A DNA stretch of 64,000 nt from Caulobacter zeae (GTDB lineage: Bacteria > Pseudomonadota > Alphaproteobacteria > Caulobacterales > Caulobacteraceae): contig NZ_PJRS01000009.1 of the NCBI RefSeq assembly GCF_002858925.1, forward strand, positions 118,854-182,853, read 5' to 3'. Shown piece after piece: positions 29,949 through 40,300 of this stretch (position 1 is the first letter of the stretch; the number at the start of each line of letters is the position of its first letter). The notes below the pieces were generated by a model. It had not been told where the DNA came from. It ran no database searches and saw only the letters and a program-made list of their open reading frames with translations. The position numbers and the translations under genes are program-made.

Positions 29949-32069
29949 TTGGCTTTTGGGATTCGTCGGCTTCTTCTCGGTTGCGTCAGCCTGACCCTGT
30001 TTGCGAGCGTCGCCGACGCCCAGACAGAGCAGCTGGACGACGAGGGCCTGCCGAGCGCGCCCCAGCCCTATACCGGCAGCGCCCGCCCCGGCCTCGTCAG
30101 CACCCCGCCCACCGCTTACGCCGGCACGCTGTCGGACACCGACGCGGCCAACCTGCGCGCGGCGGTGATGGGCCAGCGCTCGGCCTCGACCGTGCGCGCG
30201 GCGATGATGGGCATCTCCGATCCCCTGGCCCGCAAGATCGCCCTGTGGGCCCTGGCCGATGTCGGCGCCGAGAGCATGAGCTTCTTCGAGCTGGACCAGG
30301 CGCGTCGCGACCTCAACGGCTGGCCGCGCAGCTCGCGCCGCGACCTGCCCGCCGAGAAGGCGCTGTCCACCTCCGGCCTCACCCCGGCCCAGACCATCGC
30401 CTGGTTCGGCGGCTCCGAACCGCAGACCGCCGAAGGCGCCATGGCGCTGGCCGGCGCCTACCAAGCCAGCGGCCGGGCCCAGGACGCCACGAACCTGATC
30501 CGCCGCTTCTGGCGCGGCAAGACCTTCGAGGCCGACGCCCAGCGCGCCATGCAGGCCCGCTTCGGCGCGATGCTCACCGCCGACGACTACGCCCAGCGCG
30601 CCGACATGCTGCTGTACGGACCGCAAGGCCCGGCCGCGCGCGACATGGTCGCCATGCTGCCCTACGACCAGCAGGCCACCGCCCAGGCCCGCATCGCCCT
30701 GCGCTCCAACGCCTCCAACGCCAACGACCTGGTGGCCGCCCTCACCCCGGCCCAGCAGGTCTCGCCGGGCGTCGCCTTCGAGCGCGCGTCCTATATGCGC
30801 CGCAAGGGCATGGACGTGATGGCGCTCGACCTGGTGCGCTACTTCCCCGCCGCCCCGCCGTCCGACGACACCGCCGGCCCCATCTGGCGCGAGCGCAAGC
30901 AACTGGTCATGTCGGCCATCAAGAACGGCGACAGCCGCGGCGCCTACGCCGCCGCCAACGCCGGCCTGCCCGGCGGCGCCGACGCGGCCGAGGCCGAGTT
31001 CTTCGCCGGCTGGATCGCGCTGTCGCGCCTGAAGGACGCCAACGCCGCGGCCGCCCACTTCGGCCGCATCAACGAGATCGGCGCCTCGCCGATCACCCGC
31101 GGCCGCGCCCTCTACTGGCAGGGCCGCGCGGCCGAGGCGCAGGGCGACGTCATCGCCGCCCAGGCCTTCTACGCCGAGGGCGCGCGCCACATCACCACCT
31201 TCTACGGCCAGCTAGCCGCCGAGAAGGCGGGGATCAAGGAGATCCGCCTCGACAAGGATCCGGTGATCACGCAGGCCGACCGCGCCCGCTTCGAGAGCCG
31301 CGAGCTGATCCGCGCCGCCAAACTTCTGCGCGACGTCGGCGCCAACGACGCCTTCCGCGCCCTGGTTCTCTATATCGACGACCAGCTGCCGACCGCCCAG
31401 GAACAGGCCCTGCTGGTCGACTTCGCCCGCAACACCGGCGACCAGGACCTGGCCATGCGCGCGGTCCGCACCGCCGCCCAGCGCGGTTTCATCCTGCCCG
31501 AGCGCGGCTATCCCCTGCTCGACCACCACTTCACGCCCATTCCGGGCGCGGCCGAGACCGCCTTCGTCTATTCGATCTCGCGCCAGGAAAGCAATTTCGA
31601 CCCCCGCGCCCGCTCGGGCGTCGGCGCGCGCGGCATGATGCAGCTGATGCCGCCCACCGCCGCCGGCGTCGCCCGCAAGCTGGGCGAGAGCCACAGCGTC
31701 GATCGCCTGTTCGAGCCCGACTACAACATGCGCCTGGGCTCGGTGTACCTGGGCGACATGATCAACCGCTTCAGCGGCTCCTACATCATGGCCGCGGCAG
31801 CCTACAACGCCGGCCCCGGCCGTCCGCCGCAGTGGACCGCCCTGTGCGGCGACCCGCGCGGCGCCAGCACCGACCCGCTCGACTTCATCGAGTGCATCCC
31901 GTTCAGCGAGACCCGCAACTACGTGATGCGCACGCTGGAAACGACCATGGTCTACCGCGCCCGCCTCAACGGCGGCGTCGCCCCCCTCACCCTCTCGGCC
32001 GACCTCAAGCGCGGCGGCTACAGCTACGCGCCAGCCTCGGGGACCATGGCGCCGATCGGGGGAAGGTAG
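29949..32069 (+). CDS. Soluble lytic murein transglycosylase (Slt70-like)
   Basis: A 706-residue exported protein that should cleave peptidoglycan glycan strands in the periplasm, leaving 1,6-anhydro ends. The start is taken at TTG 29949 because AAGGAG lies 8 bases upstream and the product then begins with a signal peptide (MAFGIRRLLLGCVSLTLFA); an ATG 12 codons earlier is the alternative. Residues about 60-500 form the helical superhelix, with the catalytic domain at the C-terminus: SRQESNFDPRA (Glu547), GARGMMQLMPPTA and YIMAAAAYNAGPG. Caulobacter has divisome-linked Slt enzymes such as SdpA, but which paralogue this is cannot be decided here. It is divergent from dapA. Confidence 0.92.
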   Translation: MAFGIRRLLLGCVSLTLFASVADAQTEQLDDEGLPSAPQPYTGSARPGLVSTPPTAYAGTLSDTDAANLRAAVMGQRSASTVRAAMMGISDPLARKIALWALADVGAESMSFFELDQARRDLNGWPRSSRRDLPAEKALSTSGLTPAQTIAWFGGSEPQTAEGAMALAGAYQASGRAQDATNLIRRFWRGKTFEADAQRAMQARFGAMLTADDYAQRADMLLYGPQGPAARDMVAMLPYDQQATAQARIALRSNASNANDLVAALTPAQQVSPGVAFERASYMRRKGMDVMALDLVRYFPAAPPSDDTAGPIWRERKQLVMSAIKNGDSRGAYAAANAGLPGGADAAEAEFFAGWIALSRLKDANAAAAHFGRINEIGASPITRGRALYWQGRAAEAQGDVIAAQAFYAEGARHITTFYGQLAAEKAGIKEIRLDKDPVITQADRARFESRELIRAAKLLRDVGANDAFRALVLYIDDQLPTAQEQALLVDFARNTGDQDLAMRAVRTAAQRGFILPERGYPLLDHHFTPIPGAAETAFVYSISRQESNFDPRARSGVGARGMMQLMPPTAAGVARKLGESHSVDRLFEPDYNMRLGSVYLGDMINRFSGSYIMAAAAYNAGPGRPPQWTALCGDPRGASTDPLDFIECIPFSETRNYVMRTLETTMVYRARLNGGVAPLTLSADLKRGGYSYAPASGTMAPIGGR

Positions 32070-32097
32070 GGGCAAAGCGTCCGACGCCCTCCCCCTC

Positions 32098-33075
32098 TCA
32101 GATCCCCTTCTTCTTGGCGTACGCCTCGAACAGCGACGGCCAGGCCTCCACCGGCTTGCCGGCGATCGAGCGCAGGCCGAAACCGTGGCCGCCTTCCTCG
32201 AAGACGTGCAGTTCGGCGGGGATCGCCTTGGCCTTCAGGGCGGCGAACATCATCAGGCTGTTCTCGACCGGCACGGCCTTGTCGTCGGCGGCATGGACCA
32301 GGAACACCGGCGGCGTGCGCCCGCCGACGCCGGTCTCGGCCGAATAAGCCTGCACCGCCTCGAACGAGGGCGCGGCGCCCAGCAGCTGCTTGCGCGAGCC
32401 GGCGTGGGTGGTCCCGGCCACCATGGTGATCACCGGATAGATCAGGGCCGACAGGTCCGGGCGCGCCGACAGATCATCGGCGGCGTCGACGCGGTCATAG
32501 ACCTGGGCCTCGAAGCGGGTGGTCAGGCTGGCCGCCAGGTGCCCGCCGGCCGAGAAGCCCATGATGGCGATGCGGTTCTGCGCGAACTTCATGCCCGGCG
32601 CCCACGAGCGCACCAGGCGCAGGGCCCGCTGGGCGTCCTGAAGCGGCGCATCCGGCCCCGCGCCCCAGCCGTCGCCCGGCAGGCGATAGAGCAGTACGAA
32701 GCAGGTGTAGCCGCGGTCGGCCAGCCACTGGGCGGTCTCGAAGCCCTCCTTGTCCATCACGACGCGCTCATAGCCGCCGCCGGGGATCAGGATCACCGCC
32801 GCGCCGTTGGGCTTGCGGGGACGGAACAGGCTGAGCGTCGGCTTGCGGGTGTGGGTCACCGCCCGGTCGCGCGGCCCCTTGCCGTCGCTGCGCTCGATCA
32901 CCGTCTCCTGCGCCGTCACGCCGGCCGAGCCTGGCGGATCATTGGGCCACAGCGGCCGCACCTCGCTCGGCTCGGGCACGGCCGGCTTGCGCGCAGCGTT
33001 GGCCATGCTCGCGCTCGACAGGGCGGTGATCCCTGCCAGCAGGGCGAAGGCGCTCCGGCGGTTCAGTTGCGGCAT
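32098..33075 (-). CDS. Secreted alpha/beta-hydrolase, acetyl-xylan-esterase-like
   Basis: A 325-residue precursor with a signal peptide (NRRSAFALLAGITALSSASM). The fold is BD-FAE/DLH-like: the oxyanion region ILIPGGGYERVVMDKEG, nucleophile elbow GFSAGGHLA, Asp in VHAADDKAVP and His in GGHGFG. Relatives include acetyl-xylan and other carbohydrate esterases, which would fit plant-polymer use with other exported enzymes, but substrate is unknown. A GGGAGAAA site precedes the ATG. Two hairpins that share bases lie between this gene and the SpoU gene upstream. Confidence 0.86.
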   Translation of the reverse strand: MPQLNRRSAFALLAGITALSSASMANAARKPAVPEPSEVRPLWPNDPPGSAGVTAQETVIERSDGKGPRDRAVTHTRKPTLSLFRPRKPNGAAVILIPGGGYERVVMDKEGFETAQWLADRGYTCFVLLYRLPGDGWGAGPDAPLQDAQRALRLVRSWAPGMKFAQNRIAIMGFSAGGHLAASLTTRFEAQVYDRVDAADDLSARPDLSALIYPVITMVAGTTHAGSRKQLLGAAPSFEAVQAYSAETGVGGRTPPVFLVHAADDKAVPVENSLMMFAALKAKAIPAELHVFEEGGHGFGLRSIAGKPVEAWPSLFEAYAKKKGI

Positions 33076-33101
33076 GACGTTTCTCCCGAACTCTACTGCA
33101 A

Positions 33102-33164
33102 GCGTGATAGCCGAAAGTGTCAGCGGTTTCGGCGGCTATCACGCGCCAACTTAAGTTTGGCGCG
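33102..33164 (-). promoter_or_regulatory. Two overlapping hairpins between the SpoU gene and the esterase gene
   Basis: GCGTGATAGCCG at 33102-33113 pairs perfectly with 33133-33144 (12 bp, 19-base loop). CGCGCCAA at 33142-33149 pairs with 33157-33164 (8 bp, 7-base loop). They share bases 33142-33144, so both cannot form completely at once. On the minus strand the small hairpin comes first, as a terminator for the SpoU gene would, and the long one ends 26 bases before the esterase ATG. An attenuator or operator is possible. Confidence 0.5.
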
Positions 33165-33197
33165 GACCTTAAGGCCCTCGGTAACCGGTGGACAAGC

Positions 33198-34004
33198 TCA
33201 GCGACCGCCGAACCTCAGGTGATGCAGCACGATCCCGCTGGTGGTCGCCACGTTCAGCGAGTCGAAGCCATTGGCCATCGGAATGCCGATCCCCTGCGCC
33301 CGCGCGATGACGTCGGCCGATAACCCTGGCCCTTCCGCGCCCAGCAGGGCCGCCGCGCGGGCCGGCGGCTCCATCTCGGCTAGCGTCCGCTCCGCCGACG
33401 GCGTCAGGGCCAGCGGCGTGAAGCTCGCGCCGCGCAGCAGGTCGACGGCGTCCTCGCCCCGGCCGATGTATCCGGTCGGCACGCTCAGCGTCGCTCCTAC
33501 CGAGACGCGGATGGCCTTGCGGTAGAACGGATCGCAGCAGTCGGCGTCCAGCAGCACCGCATCGGCCCCGAAGGCGGCGGCGTTGCGGAAGATGCCGCCC
33601 AGATTGTCGTGGTTGGCGATGCCGAACAGCGCCAGCACCACCGCCCGCTCGGGCAGGCCCGCCAAGAGGTCGGCGGCCGGGATCGCATCGGGCTTGCGGC
33701 CCACCGCCAGCACCCCGCGATGCAGGTGGAAGCCGGCCAGCGCGTCCAGCACCGCCTGCTCGACCAGGTAGACCGGCGTCGCCTGGGGCAGGCCGTCGAA
33801 CACCTCCGACAGCTTGTCGCGACGCTTGGGATCGATCAGCAGCGACTCCACCCGCTGGGGCGCGTCGCGTACGAAGGCCCGCAGCACCGTCTCGCCCTCG
33901 GCGATGAACCGCCCTTCCCGGCCCACCAGGTCGCGTTCCTTGATGTCGCGATAGGCGGCCACGCGCGGGTCGGCGGGATCGGTGATGGTGAGGAATTCGG
34001 GCAC
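33198..34004 (-). CDS. SpoU/TrmH family RNA 2'-O-methyltransferase
   Basis: A 268-residue SPOUT methyltransferase. Motif 1 is IANHDNLGGIFRNAAAFG (catalytic Arg and Asn), motif 2 LLGAEGPGLS and motif 3 IPMANGFDSLNVATTSGI, forming the trefoil-knot SAM site. The N-terminal about 90 residues form the L30e-like substrate-binding domain. It should methylate a ribose in tRNA or rRNA; the target is not clear from sequence alone. It is preceded by a repeat pair and is probably a single gene. Confidence 0.92.
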   Translation of the reverse strand: MPEFLTITDPADPRVAAYRDIKERDLVGREGRFIAEGETVLRAFVRDAPQRVESLLIDPKRRDKLSEVFDGLPQATPVYLVEQAVLDALAGFHLHRGVLAVGRKPDAIPAADLLAGLPERAVVLALFGIANHDNLGGIFRNAAAFGADAVLLDADCCDPFYRKAIRVSVGATLSVPTGYIGRGEDAVDLLRGASFTPLALTPSAERTLAEMEPPARAAALLGAEGPGLSADVIARAQGIGIPMANGFDSLNVATTSGIVLHHLRFGGR

Positions 34005-34032
34005 GGCGGATCCGATGACGAGCGGGACCGAA

Positions 34033-34124
34033 GACCTCGCCCTTCGACAAGCTCAGGGTGAGGTCTTCTACCGAATTCGCACGCCGGCAATAGCCCTCAT
34101 CCTGAGCCTGTCGAAGGACGAGGG
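34033..34124. repeat. Inverted repeat pair of the CCTGAGC-TGTCGAAGG family
   Basis: The left unit (34032-34066) has AGACCTC and GAGGTCT ends around CGCCCTTCGACAAGCTCAGG. The right unit (34094-34124) reads CCCTCATCCTGAGCCTGTCG and AAGGACGAGGG. The units are inverted relative to each other, as in the copy at 18781-18864, and lie between the MFS transporter stop and the SpoU start. Confidence 0.8.
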
Positions 34125-34138
34125 CGCCCCCACAGAGT

Positions 34139-35395
34139 TTAGCGCACGCCCCGTATCGGAAGGATCGCCAGACCGCCAGCCATGGCCAGCCCCGCCGCCA
34201 CCAGGAACAGCGCGTGATAGTCCGTGCGGCTGGGCCCCAGGAACCACACCGCCAGCACCGGGGCCAGGGCCTGGGGCAGCGTGTTGGCCAGGTTGATGAC
34301 CCCCAGGTCCTTGCCCGCGTCGTCCTGCGAGGGCAGCACCTGGCTGACCAGGGCGATGTCGACGGCGTAGTAGCAGCCCGCCCCGCAGCCGAAGACCACG
34401 AAGCCGGCCAGCACCACGCCCCAGCCCGGCGTCAGCGAAAAGGTGACCATGGCCGCCGCCAGGATCATCGCCGCGCCCGCCGCGAACAGCTTTCGCCGTC
34501 CCAGCCGGTCGCTGAGCATGCCGAACAGCATCGCGCAGGCCACGTTGGCCACGGTCGCCACGGTGGTCAGCAAGGCCAGGCCCTGCTCGGCCCGCCGGCC
34601 GGGGAACAGCGCCGGATAGTTCAGCGCGTCCTGGAGGTAATACAGCATGTAGCACTGGGTCAGGGTGATCGCGACCAGCACCATGAACCGGCTGACCCAG
34701 GCCAGGGCGAAGTCGGGATGCTTGCGCGGGTCGACCCACAGCCCTTTCAGGAACCCGACCAGGCTGAAGCGCTCGGTCGCGTCGGCGGTGATCGGCGGGT
34801 CCTTCAGGCGCAGGGCGAAGGGCGCGATGGCCAGCACCAGCACCACGCTGATGGCCGCATAGCGCGAGGCCTCCGAAGCCAGCAGGCCGCCGACCAGCAC
34901 CGCGCCCGCCACCGCTCCGATGGGATGGCCGAGACTCAGGAACGCCGCCACCCGGCCCTTCTGGGCGTCGGGCACGCGGTCGGGCAGCAGGGCCAGCAGC
35001 GCGGCGAACAGCATGTTGAAGGCCAGCTGGAAGACGATGACGCCGAGGATCAGCTCCAGCCGGCTGTCGGCCAGCATGATCGCGCCATAGGCCAGCACGG
35101 TGCCCACCAGGCCGATCAGCAGCCAGGGCCGCCGGCGGCCGAAGCGCGAGGTCGTCCGGTCGCTGATCGCGCCGGCCAGCAGGTTGGCGATGCTGGCGGT
35201 CAGCGCGCCCCAGAACGCCGTCTGGCTCAGCACCAGGGCCTTCAGGGCGGGATCCAGCGCGGCGGCCTTCAGCGGCAGCAGCACCTGGATCAACGGCATG
35301 AAGCTGATGAACGCGCCGATCTGGGCGAAGGTGAAGGCGGCGATGAAACTGGGCCGAACCGGTTGCACCGGCCGGCTGGCGCCGCTCCGCGACAT
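34139..35395 (-). CDS. MFS transporter, probable sugar (GPH/SUC-like) permease
   Basis: A 418-residue protein with twelve membrane segments. The first cytoplasmic loop reads GAISDRTTSRFGRRRPWLLIG, a GPH/sucrose-transporter-like version of the MFS motif, and a second copy occurs as FGMLSDRLGRRKLF. It is divergent from a LacI-family regulator across about 200 bases, which is typical for sugar or glycoside uptake controlled by its own inducer. The substrate is not identifiable. An AACCGGTT palindrome (35357-35364) lies inside the first codons and a TAACCG-N3-CGGTCA element just upstream. Confidence 0.9.
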   Translation of the reverse strand: MSRSGASRPVQPVRPSFIAAFTFAQIGAFISFMPLIQVLLPLKAAALDPALKALVLSQTAFWGALTASIANLLAGAISDRTTSRFGRRRPWLLIGLVGTVLAYGAIMLADSRLELILGVIVFQLAFNMLFAALLALLPDRVPDAQKGRVAAFLSLGHPIGAVAGAVLVGGLLASEASRYAAISVVLVLAIAPFALRLKDPPITADATERFSLVGFLKGLWVDPRKHPDFALAWVSRFMVLVAITLTQCYMLYYLQDALNYPALFPGRRAEQGLALLTTVATVANVACAMLFGMLSDRLGRRKLFAAGAAMILAAAMVTFSLTPGWGVVLAGFVVFGCGAGCYYAVDIALVSQVLPSQDDAGKDLGVINLANTLPQALAPVLAVWFLGPSRTDYHALFLVAAGLAMAGGLAILPIRGVR

Positions 35396-35598
35396 GGCTG
35401 CTCCCTGTAACCGACGCGGTCATTTAAAGCCGCCGCGTTCGCCTGCCCGGCGACCTTCGCCGCGCCGCCAGCGCCCGGCAAGGGGCCTTCAGGCCTGTCC
35501 GCGAGTTTTTTCATCGCTGGCGGGGTCGCCCTAGGCACGACAAATGCTCTAGGCTCGGACAAAGGGTTGAGTCCGCTAGCGGGGGAAACGGCAGACCG

Positions 35599-36663
35599 AT
35601 GGCCTCGGTGACCATCTACGACGTGGCGGCGCGCGCCGAGGTTTCGATCAAGACCGTCTCGCGGGTCATGAACAACGAGCCGAACGTGCGGCCGATGATG
35701 CGCGAGCGCGTGGTCGAGGCCGCTCAGGCGCTCGGCTACAGCCCCAACCTGTCGGCCCGCAGCCTGGCCGGCTCCAAGAGCTTCGTCATCGCCGTGTTCG
35801 TCGACGCGGCCCTGACCATCGACCACTGGCGCAGCGAGCGCGGCGCCGACTACCTGTCGCGCATCCAGTTGGGCGCCACGTTGCAATGCCGCGACGCCGG
35901 CTACCACCTGCTGGTCGAGCTGATCGACCACGAGGCCCCGCAGATTCGCCAGGAGGTCGGCGCCCTGCTCGCGGCCCTCAAGCCCGACGGCGTCATCCTG
36001 ACCCCGCCCAGCTCCGACAACGAGATCGTGCTGGAGCTGCTGAACAAGGCCGGTACGCCCTATGTGCGCCTGGGCCCGGAAGAGGCCGACGGCCCCGGCC
36101 CGCGCGTCCACATGGACAATTTCGCCGCCGCCCGCGATGTCACCGAGCACCTGGCCGGCCTTGGCCACAAGCGCATCGGCTTCGTGGTCGGCGAGCCGCG
36201 CCACGGCGCCAGCCAGGCCCGCCGAGCCGGCTACCTCGCCGCGATGGAAGCCCGCGGCCTTTCCGTCGACGAGGCCTGGATCCGCCAAGGCGACTTCACC
36301 TTCCAGTCGGGACACGACGCGGCCAAGGCCCTGCTGGCCCTGCCCGACCGCCCCACGGCGATCTTCGCCTCCAACGACGACATGGCGCTGGGCGTCCTGG
36401 CCGCCGCCGCCGAGGCGGGCGTGCTGGTGCCGGGCGAGGTCTCGGTCGCCGGCTTCGACGACAGCCCCAGCGCCCGCTTCTCGCGCCCGCAGCTGACCAC
36501 CGTGCGCCAGCCCGTGGTCGAGATGGCCGAACTGGCCACGCGCCTGCTCATCAAGGGCCAGGTCAAGGGCGGCGCGGCCGGGGCGATGGCCGCCCCGATC
36601 GACGAACTGCTGCCGTTCGAGCTGATCCACCGCGCCTCGACGGCCCCGCCGCCGGCCCCCTAG
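35599..36663 (+). CDS. LacI-family transcriptional regulator
   Basis: A 354-residue repressor. The HTH is at residues 4-25 (VTIYDVAARAEVSIKTVSRV), followed by the hinge helix region NLSARSLAG, and the periplasmic-binding-like ligand domain includes HMDNFAAARDVTEHL, GHKRIGFVVG and SNDDMALGVLAAA. It should bind a sugar and regulate the divergent MFS transporter. Its ligand cannot be inferred. The gene ends 4 bases before the converging response regulator stop. Confidence 0.92.
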   Translation: MASVTIYDVAARAEVSIKTVSRVMNNEPNVRPMMRERVVEAAQALGYSPNLSARSLAGSKSFVIAVFVDAALTIDHWRSERGADYLSRIQLGATLQCRDAGYHLLVELIDHEAPQIRQEVGALLAALKPDGVILTPPSSDNEIVLELLNKAGTPYVRLGPEEADGPGPRVHMDNFAAARDVTEHLAGLGHKRIGFVVGEPRHGASQARRAGYLAAMEARGLSVDEAWIRQGDFTFQSGHDAAKALLALPDRPTAIFASNDDMALGVLAAAAEAGVLVPGEVSVAGFDDSPSARFSRPQLTTVRQPVVEMAELATRLLIKGQVKGGAAGAMAAPIDELLPFELIHRASTAPPPAP

Positions 36664-36667
36664 AGCC

Positions 36668-37309
36668 CTAAAGACCTATGTAGCCTCGGCGCACGGCGGC
36701 GACGACCGCCTGGGTGCGATCGCCGACGTCGAGCTTGAGGTAGATGGTCTTGAGGCAGGCCTTGATCGTATCGGGCGACACCGACATGCGCCGGGCGATC
36801 TCCTTGTTGGCCCTTCCTTCGGCCACCTGCAGCAGGATCACCCGCTCGCGGTCGGTCAGCGGCTCTTCCAGCGCGTGCAGGGCGATCTCCTGGGCGATCT
36901 CCGGCGCCAGCACCCGCCGCCCGGCATGGACGTTGCGGATGGTTTCCAGGAGCTCCTTGCGGATGCAGTTCTTCAGCAGGTAGCCGCTGGCTCCCGCCCT
37001 CAGGGCGCGCAGGGCCAGGGTGTCGCCGGGATAGGTGGTCAGGACGATCACCGCCGCCCGGGGATCCAGGCCCCGGATCCGCTCGATCGCCGCCACGCCG
37101 TCCATGCCCGGCATCTGGATGTCCATCAGGGTGAGGTCGGGACGCAGGGCCGCGAAGGCCTCCAGCGCCTGGACGCCGTCGGCCGCTTCGCCCACCACCT
37201 GCATGTCTGCCTGCCGGTCGATCAGCCCGACGATGCCGTCCCGCAGCATCGGGTGGTCGTCGGCCACCAGGATCCGGATGAGGCCGGTGGGGGCGCTCGG
37301 GTCATCCAT
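36668..37309 (-). CDS. NarL/FixJ-type response regulator
   Basis: A 213-residue two-domain regulator. The receiver has the acidic pair in LVADDHP, phospho-acceptor Asp63 in LMDIQMPGMDG, Thr in VIVLTTYPGD and Lys in YLLKNC. The LuxR-type HTH is at about 150-213 (LTDRERVILLQVAEGRANKE). The ATG at 37309 lies 8 bases inside the end of the upstream sensor kinase gene, so the two are coupled and certainly form a pair. Target promoters are unknown; the divergent secreted hydrolase and cupin genes upstream of the kinase are candidates. Confidence 0.93.
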   Translation of the reverse strand: MDDPSAPTGLIRILVADDHPMLRDGIVGLIDRQADMQVVGEAADGVQALEAFAALRPDLTLMDIQMPGMDGVAAIERIRGLDPRAAVIVLTTYPGDTLALRALRAGASGYLLKNCIRKELLETIRNVHAGRRVLAPEIAQEIALHALEEPLTDRERVILLQVAEGRANKEIARRMSVSPDTIKACLKTIYLKLDVGDRTQAVVAAVRRGYIGL

Positions 37310-40300
37310 GCCAGGGTCTCCAGGAGAGCAGCGCGCGCCACGACGGCCAAGGCCTGGGACTATAGGCCGTCCGCGCCGGGATGGTGACGACAATGCGCGT
37401 CCCGCCGCCCGGCGGACTGTCGATGACCAGCCCGCCGCTGAGGGTTCGGGCCCGCTCGCGCATGCCGGCCAGGCCGAAATGACGATGGCGGCCGCCCTCG
37501 CGCAGCATATCGGGCGCCATGCCCTTGCCGTCGTCGACCACCGACACGGTCAGGCGGCGCGATCCGAACGCCACGCGAACCTCGATGCAGCCGGCGCCGG
37601 CGTGGGCCCGGGCATTGGCCACCCCCTCGCCGACGATCGCCAGCACCTCGTCGGCGGCGATCTCGTCCAGCGCCCGGGGCGTTCCCTCGACGAAGACGCC
37701 CACCGCCGGCCCGGTCTCGCCGCCCTGCGCCTGGATCAGCTTGGAGAGCGCTGCTTCCAGGTCTTCGGCGCGGTCGGCCCCGCGCAGGTCCAGAACCCGG
37801 TCGCGGGCCTGGCCCAAAGCCTCGTCGGCGGCGTCGAGCGCCCGCTCCAGCGGCGCCCGCTGGGGCTGGTCGCGCGGCAGGTCCTCGACGATCAGCTGGA
37901 AGCGCAGGATCAGGCCCTGCACGCCCTGCAACAGGGTGTCGTGCAGCTCGCGGGCGATGCGCTCACGCTCGGCGATCCGTTCGTTCATCCGCGTACGGAT
38001 TCGAGCCGTCACCGCCCGCAGCCGAACGCGGTAGAGCCCCCAGACCATGGCCGCGAAAGCCAGCAGGCACAGCACCAGGAACAGTCGCGACTGCCAGAAG
38101 GTCGGCGGCGCGCTCACGTCGAGCGACGCGCCCGTGGCGTTCCAGACCCCGTCGTCGTTGGCGGCCACGACCGTGAAGCGATACTGGCCCGGCGGCAGGT
38201 TGTTATAGAAGGCGGTGCGGCGTGAACCGGCTTCGACCCAGGCCTCGTCGACCCCCGCCAGCCGATAGCGGAAACGTACCCGGCTGGGCGTGCGCAGGCT
38301 CAGCGCGGCATAGTCGATCTGCAACCTTGAGGTCCCGACCGGCAGCGACACCGCTCCCGTGGGCGAGAACGACCGCTCGCCAGCCCTCACCGCCCTGATC
38401 AGCACCGGCGGCGGCGCATCGTTGCGCACCAGGCCGCCGGGCGTGATGCGCATGACGCCCGCCGTGCCCAGGAACCACAGGCGTCCATCCCCGCCCCGCG
38501 CGGCGCGTACGCCGTCGTAGCGCGCCGACCCGCTGGTCAGGCCGTCCAGTTCGTCGAACACCCGGTGCGGGATCGGCGCGTCGGGATTGGCGAAGGCGCG
38601 GGCCAGGTCGGCCGCCGACAGCCGCACGATGCTCGAGAAGGTGAACAGCCAGACCTCGCCGTCGGGCGTCTCCAGCATGTAGCGCACGTTGCGCAGCCAG
38701 GGATGGCGACGCAGGTCGATGTGCTCGATACGGCCGGAAGACAGCCGCGCCAGGCCCGCCGCCCCGCCCACGACCAGGCCGGCCGCGCCGTCGTTGACGA
38801 AGGTCAGGCGCCCCAGCCGCAGTTGCGCGGCGCTCCAGGCCGCGGTCTTGTCGCCGTCGATGCGGGTCAGGCTGGAAAAGCCGCTGATGACGATCGGCCG
38901 TCCTCGCCGGTCGACCGCGAACTGCTCGTCGACGCCGCTGGTCAGCGTCCGCCGGTCATGCCAGCCGGTCGCGTCGTGCATGGCCAGCCTGTGGTCATTG
39001 GACGAGACCCACAGCCGCCCGCCGGTCCCGACCGCGCAACGGAACAGGGTCCGAGGCTTGTCCATCGCGAAGGACCGGACCGTGCGGCCGTCCCGGATCT
39101 CGTCCACGACGCCGTCGTGCAGCAGGAAGACGGCGCCTTCACCACCGCACAGGACGATGTCGCGCGTCAGCCCCTGGCGGATCCGGACGGGCGGCTTGTA
39201 GGGGCGGATCACGAAGAGGCCGGCGCTGTCGCTGACATAGACGAGGCCCCGGCCGTCCTCGGCGACGTAGTATTCGTCCGCCCCGGCCGGGATCGCCGCC
39301 TCCTCGACGATGCTGGGCGCCACGAAGGCGTTGAGGCCCCGGTCGCCGCCGGTCCAAACCGTGCCCTCGCGGTCGACGAAGATCGACGCCGTCTGGTCGT
39401 CGGTCAGGCCGTCCTTCACGCCGTAGGTCGTCATCACGCCGGGGCCGTCGGGATGGGTGATACGGAACAGGCCGGCCGAACCGGTCGCACCCCACAGGCT
39501 GCCGTCGGGCGCGAAGACGATCTTGGTGCGCAGCCGCCGCCCCGGCGCCGGATAGTTGGGCAGGCCCCGCGCGCTGGTCTGGCCCGCGGCGTAGTCCGGC
39601 AGTCGGCGGGTTCCCGCCTGGTCGGAAATCCAGATGTGGCCGGCGCCGTCCTCGGCCAGCCCGGCGCCCCTCTCGACCCTGGCGTTGGCCGTCTCGAAGC
39701 GGCGCGCGCCCCGTCGCAGGAAGAACAGCTTGTCCATCGTGGCCACCCACAGCACGCCGTCGCGCGCCGCCGCCATCGACATGATCCACCCGTCCGGCGC
39801 GTCCCAGCCCGCCCCCAGCGTCTCCCAGCGCCCGCCGACGAACCGCGAAAGCGAGTTCGTGGCCCTGGCGTTGACCGCCCAGATGACGCCGTCCTGGTCC
39901 TGCAGCAGTTCGGTGATCTGGCGCGAGGGATCGGGCATGCCGGTCGAGGCGAACCGACCGTCCCGGAAGATCGACACCCCCTCGCCCTGGAACCGCCCGA
40001 CCCACAGTTCGCCGGCGCGGGTCTCCAGCATCTGGGCGACGCCATAGAAGACGGTGGGATCATCGCTCGCCGGCGAGTAGGTGTCGAAGGTCACGCCGTC
40101 GAACCGCGCCAGGCCGTCCGAACCGGAAATCCACAGATAACCGTCCCGCGTCTGGGTGATGTCGTTGATCCGCCCTGGCGCCGAGGCAGCGCCCCGCCAG
40201 GCCGTATGGCGAAACTGCGTGATCGACAGGGCGTCGGACTGCGCCGGCGCCGCTGTCGGGGCCAACAGGAGCGCGGCCAGCAGCGCCAACGCGAGGGCGG

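Noticed and set aside
29981..32347. Second plus-strand frame within the Slt transglycosylase
   Set aside because: It is a frame-shifted shadow; the other frame carries signal peptide and SLT catalytic motifs.
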